From Clostridium polynesiense (GTDB lineage Bacteria; Bacillota; Clostridia; Clostridiales; Clostridiaceae): 39,630 nucleotides of DNA. The stretch covers positions 1 to 39,630 of the forward strand of contig NZ_CCXI01000006.1 of NCBI RefSeq assembly GCF_000820705.1, read 5' to 3'. The position numbers were made by a program, and so were the translations under genes. Position 1 is the stretch's first letter; the number at the start of each line of letters is the position of its first letter. Under the pieces are notes generated by a model. It was not told where the DNA came from, did not search any database, and saw only the letters and a list, made by a program, of their open reading frames with translations. Of the stretch, positions 36,617 through 39,630 are shown one piece after another.

Positions 36617-37660
36617 ATGTTAGGATTACAGATTCAAGAGGTTAATTTAAATAACGAAAATGAAGTTAGAGAGGTCATAGAATATCTAAGTGCTTTCCAT
36701 TTAAGATTTGAAAAGGATATAGATTATACCATATTAGTTAAAGATAATAACAAAATAATCGGAACATGCTCAAAGTCCGGAAGTATATTAAAAGCCTTTG
36801 CGGTGGACAGTGAATATCAGGGACAAGGAGTTTCTTCTTATATGGTAAGCTTTATGTTGGATGAAATGTTTAATAAAGGAATACACCACAGCTTTGTATT
36901 TACAAAGAAAGATAATAGAGAAATCTTTAAATCTATTGGATTTAAGGTTTTGTTTGAGGCTGAAGGAGTTACTTTATTAGAACATGGGATATATGATATA
37001 AATGATTATCTTAATAAAATAATAAAAAAATATAACCTTGATACTACTGTGCCTAAGGCTGCTTTGGTTATGAACTGTAATCCTTTCACACTTGGGCATA
37101 AGTACTTAATTGAAAAAGCTTCTGAGGAAAATAAAGAGGTGCTGGTATTTATAGTAGAAGAGGATAAGTCCTCTTTTCCTTTTGAAGAAAGAATTAATCT
37201 GGTAAGAGAAGGAACCGGACATTTAAATAATGTAAAGGTAATTGAAGGAGGAGAATATATAATTTCTTCAGCCACCTTTCCTTCCTATTTTTTACGTGAG
37301 GAGGACGATAAGCTTAAAGCTTACACAGAAATTGATTCAGGAATATTTGCGGAATATTTCTGTAAAAAGCTTAATATTGTAAGGAGGTATGTAGGAAAAG
37401 AACCTTACTGCAGTGTAACCAGTGCTTACAATTCAGCTTTGAAGCACATACTTTCCGGTGGAGGAATTGAGCTTATTGAAATAGAAAGGCTTGAAAATAA
37501 AGATGGATATATAAGTGCCTCCAATGTAAGAAGGCTATTAAAGGATAATAAACTACAGGAAGCTTATAATATGATTCCTAAAGCAACCTGGGAGTTTTTA
37601 AATTCAAATAAAGGAAAGGAGATTATGGAGAATTTGAAAGCTACAGATTCTCCACATTAA
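36617..37660 (+). CDS. citC: [Citrate (pro-3S)-lyase] ligase CitC
   Basis: CitC acetylates the CitD prosthetic group with ATP and acetate to activate the lyase. The 347-residue product has an N-terminal GNAT-like region (EYQGQGVSSYM, residues 66-76) and a nucleotidyl-transferase domain with the HxGH-type motif NPFTLGH (155-161) and YISASNVRRLL. It is placed after citF, not ahead of citD as in the classical citCDEFG order. Confidence 0.92.
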   Translation: MLGLQIQEVNLNNENEVREVIEYLSAFHLRFEKDIDYTILVKDNNKIIGTCSKSGSILKAFAVDSEYQGQGVSSYMVSFMLDEMFNKGIHHSFVFTKKDNREIFKSIGFKVLFEAEGVTLLEHGIYDINDYLNKIIKKYNLDTTVPKAALVMNCNPFTLGHKYLIEKASEENKEVLVFIVEEDKSSFPFEERINLVREGTGHLNNVKVIEGGEYIISSATFPSYFLREEDDKLKAYTEIDSGIFAEYFCKKLNIVRRYVGKEPYCSVTSAYNSALKHILSGGGIELIEIERLENKDGYISASNVRRLLKDNKLQEAYNMIPKATWEFLNSNKGKEIMENLKATDSPH

Positions 37661-37663
37661 TTA

Positions 37664-38185
37664 ATGAGATATACAGCAGAAGACATTCTAAATGAGAGAG
37701 AGAAAAGGGTAATATTCCAGCAGAATTTAATGCTGATTCATAAAAAACCTTTAGTTTTTATAAGGGCAAACTTCCCAGGAGTGAATAAAGATAATTCTCT
37801 TACAGAAAAAATAATTAAGGTCATAGACAAATGTGTTACCGATATATTCAGCAGGGATATTGTGATTAAAATTCACAGGATAACCGCAGAAGGACCAAAT
37901 ACAGTTTTGATTATCAATAAGGAATTAATAGATATTAAAAGTCTTACCCTGCAGATAGAAGATAAACATCCTTTGGGAAGATTTGTAGATATAGATGTTT
38001 ATAATCCTCATACCTTTATGTCCATAAGCAGAACTTCATTAGGATATGACCCCAGAGAATGTTATATATGCAGTGATTTAGCTCATAACTGCATAAGAGA
38101 AGGAAGACATGATATAAATACTATAATAGATTTTATAAATAAGTCGTATATAAATTATAGCAGGAGCTTTTATGAAAGAAAATAA
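37664..38185 (+). CDS. citX: Holo-citrate-lyase synthase CitX
   Basis: CitX attaches the prosthetic group to apo-CitD. The 173-residue product shows ILNEREKRVIFQQNLM, FIRANFPGVNK, PLGRFVDIDVY and CYICSDLAHNCIREGRH, the family pattern. ATG 37664 has no good ribosome-binding site, but it starts 3 bases after the citC stop, so it is coupled. It overlaps citG by 14 bases. Confidence 0.9.
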   Translation: MRYTAEDILNEREKRVIFQQNLMLIHKKPLVFIRANFPGVNKDNSLTEKIIKVIDKCVTDIFSRDIVIKIHRITAEGPNTVLIINKELIDIKSLTLQIEDKHPLGRFVDIDVYNPHTFMSISRTSLGYDPRECYICSDLAHNCIREGRHDINTIIDFINKSYINYSRSFYERK

Positions 38186-39041
38186 TAAAGAAGATATAAT
38201 ATATAATTTGACAGAATCAGCGGTGAGAGCAGCTTTATACGAAGTTTCCTCATATCCTTCCCCGGGATTGGTTTCTCCTATTTCCAGAGGAGCTCATAAG
38301 GATATGGATTTTTATACCTTTATAGACAGCACTTCCTCACTTATTAAGCCCTTTATGAAATTTGCCGAGATAGGATATTGTGATAAAGATCAAAAAGAAA
38401 TATTTGATAACATCAGGCTTCCTGGAAGATTTGGGGAGGAGCTTATGCTCAAAAGGACTAAAGGTGTAAATGCTCACAGAGGTCTTTTGTTTATTTTAGG
38501 TATCACCATTGCTGCAGTAAGCAATACCCTATACAACGGAGGAAGTTTTTCTGAGATAAAAAATACCATAATTAAAATGACCTATGGGATAGTAGATAAA
38601 GAATTAAAAAATATCAATAAGTATAAAAAGCTTACCCATGGAGAAAAGCTATTTATAGATTATGGTGTTACAGGAATAAGAGGGGAAGCGGAAAAAGGCT
38701 TTCCTTTAGTCTTTGAAAATTCCTTAAGGGTATACAAAGAAGCTATAAATTTAGGTGAGAGAGAGCGAATGGTTCATACCCTTATAAGTATAATGCAGTT
38801 TTGTGAAGATACCACCATACTTCACAGGCATTCCTTTGAAGTTCTTAAATATGTTCAAGAAAAATCAAGAAATATACTTTCTTTAGGAGGAATGTATACC
38901 TCTGAAGGTAAGGAGTCAATATATAGTTTGGATAAAGATTTCATCGAGAGAAATATAAGCCCTGGAGGATCAGCAGATCTCCTTGCTTTAACGGTGTTTT
39001 TAAGTGATATTGAAGATAAGCTGTATTTTGCTGCGGATTAA
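38172..39041 (+). CDS. citG: Triphosphoribosyl-dephospho-CoA synthase CitG
   Basis: CitG makes the precursor of the prosthetic group from ATP and dephospho-CoA. The 289-residue product contains ALYEVSSYPSPGLVSPISRGAHKDMD, GVNAHRGLLFILG and ISPGGSADLLALTVFL, the core motifs. Its start overlaps citX and it is the last gene of the operon. A foreign protein remnant begins at its stop codon. Confidence 0.92.
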   Translation: MKENNKEDIIYNLTESAVRAALYEVSSYPSPGLVSPISRGAHKDMDFYTFIDSTSSLIKPFMKFAEIGYCDKDQKEIFDNIRLPGRFGEELMLKRTKGVNAHRGLLFILGITIAAVSNTLYNGGSFSEIKNTIIKMTYGIVDKELKNINKYKKLTHGEKLFIDYGVTGIRGEAEKGFPLVFENSLRVYKEAINLGERERMVHTLISIMQFCEDTTILHRHSFEVLKYVQEKSRNILSLGGMYTSEGKESIYSLDKDFIERNISPGGSADLLALTVFLSDIEDKLYFAAD

Positions 39042-39043
39042 TT

Positions 39044-39142
39044 GCTACCGGTCCTCAGGGTAGCGGTACATATACCTGGCGGTATTATTTTATCAGGAAG
39101 GATAAAGGTTCTCCTTGGCTTATAGATGACTGAGGAGTTTAA
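39044..39142 (+). pseudogene. C-terminal remnant of an unidentified protein
   Basis: After the citG stop, one frame reads ATGPQGSGTYTWRYYF, then IRKDKGSPWLIDD, then TGA GGA GTT TAA. WLIDDWGV-type endings are common in small secreted domains, so the TGA at 39131-39133 looks like a Trp codon changed to stop. No start exists, so it is a dead fragment. The parent gene is not identified. Confidence 0.5.
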
Positions 39143-39164
39143 TTAATCTCGTAAAATTAATGTA

Positions 39165-39208
39165 AACAAGCATGTAATCCATTATGATTTACATGCTTGT
39201 TATTATTT
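39165..39208 (+). terminator. Terminator of the glutamate fermentation operon
   Basis: AACAAGCATGTAA (39165-39177) and TTACATGCTTGTT (39189-39201) are perfect 13-base inverted repeats, followed by TATTATTT. It may act in both directions, since a minus-strand gene ends at 39278. Confidence 0.85.
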
Positions 39209-39277
39209 GAAGACTATTACAAAATATAAGTCCTGTATAGATTTGTTTCTAAAGCTAATTACTTTTATATTTGATTA

Positions 39278-39628
39278 TCATATATTTTTAAACCCTTTTC
39301 CCGTCACCTCTGAAACGTCGATTATAGAAATAAATGCCTTTGGGTCCAGCTGAAGAATTGCATGCCTTAGTTCTACCATCTGACTGAGGCTCACTATGCA
39401 GTAGAGCATCTTTCTCTCAGTATGGGTATAGCCACCTTCTGCAGGCAGGGAAGTTACTCCCCTATGAAGACCTTTCATAATATAATCCATCACTGTTTTT
39501 TCTTTTTCTGTTATAATTAAAAGCAGTTGTTTTTTATAAATACCTTTAACTACGTTATCCAATACTATTCCCTGAGTGTATATTGAAATAAGTGTATAAA
39601 GGGCTTTTGGAAGGCCTAAAAAAACAGC
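39278..39628 (-). CDS. YitT-family membrane protein, partial
   Basis: The frame is open to the right edge, giving the last 116 residues of a gene whose start lies outside. Near the edge it reads GLPKALYTLISIYTQG (last membrane segment), then the cytoplasmic DUF2179 domain with LLIITEKEKTVMDYIMKGLHRGVTSL, GGYTHTERKMLYCIVS, LQLDPKAFISIIDVSEVTGKGF. These are hallmarks of the YitT family, whose function is unknown. It is convergent with the fermentation operon. Confidence 0.85.
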   Translation of the reverse strand, partial: AVFLGLPKALYTLISIYTQGIVLDNVVKGIYKKQLLLIITEKEKTVMDYIMKGLHRGVTSLPAEGGYTHTERKMLYCIVSLSQMVELRHAILQLDPKAFISIIDVSEVTGKGFKNI

Positions 39629-39630
39629 AC

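Overview
The window is a low-GC Gram-positive chromosome segment from a spore-forming Clostridium-type anaerobe. The ribosomal-protein order, the A/T-rich third positions, strong AGGAGG ribosome-binding sites, a CwlD spore-cortex amidase and a B12-dependent glutamate fermentation cluster all point that way. The glutamate mutase and methylaspartase proteins look close to those known from Clostridium tetanomorphum, but from memory they are not identical.

Layout. (1) 1-597: a possible attenuator leader and a small membrane protein. (2) 597-1147: non-coding, with an A/T inverted-repeat unit, two sigma-A-like promoters and a structured leader RNA. (3) 1148-17052: the S10, spc and alpha ribosomal operons (rpsJ to rplQ) with secY, adk, map, a KOW-type RNA-binding protein, infA, rpmJ and rpoA, ending in a terminator. 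(4) 17164-21416: ecfA1-ecfA2-ecfT, truA, then rplM-rpsI from a consensus promoter with an L13-type leader, ending in a terminator. (5) 21470-26507: an accessory stretch holding a decayed effector-binding-domain pseudogene, a creatininase, a Na/Pi cotransporter, cwlD and a membrane-anchored DUF3048/YerB-like protein. (6) 26627-39201: a GntR-type regulator followed by twelve co-directional genes for fermentation of glutamate through 3-methylaspartate, ending in a terminator. (7) The right edge carries a short protein-coding remnant and the 3' part of a YitT-family gene on the minus strand.

How the genes work together. Region 6 is a complete pathway. Glutamate mutase (GlmS+GlmE, with the reactivating chaperone GlmL) makes 3-methylaspartate. 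Methylaspartate ammonia-lyase releases ammonia to give mesaconate. A two-subunit class I hydro-lyase most likely hydrates mesaconate to citramalate. A CitDEF-type lyase splits that to acetate and pyruvate. CitC, CitX and CitG make and acetylate the lyase prosthetic group. The absence of citrate transport, oxaloacetate decarboxylase or CitAB genes supports citramalate, not citrate, as the substrate.

Most notable points: rplW has no ATG/GTG/TTG start and appears to begin at ACG; several ribosomal-gene leaders and intra-operon hairpins may be regulatory; a palindrome lies between the promoter and SD of the GntR gene; and two small gene remnants were found outside the long open reading frames.
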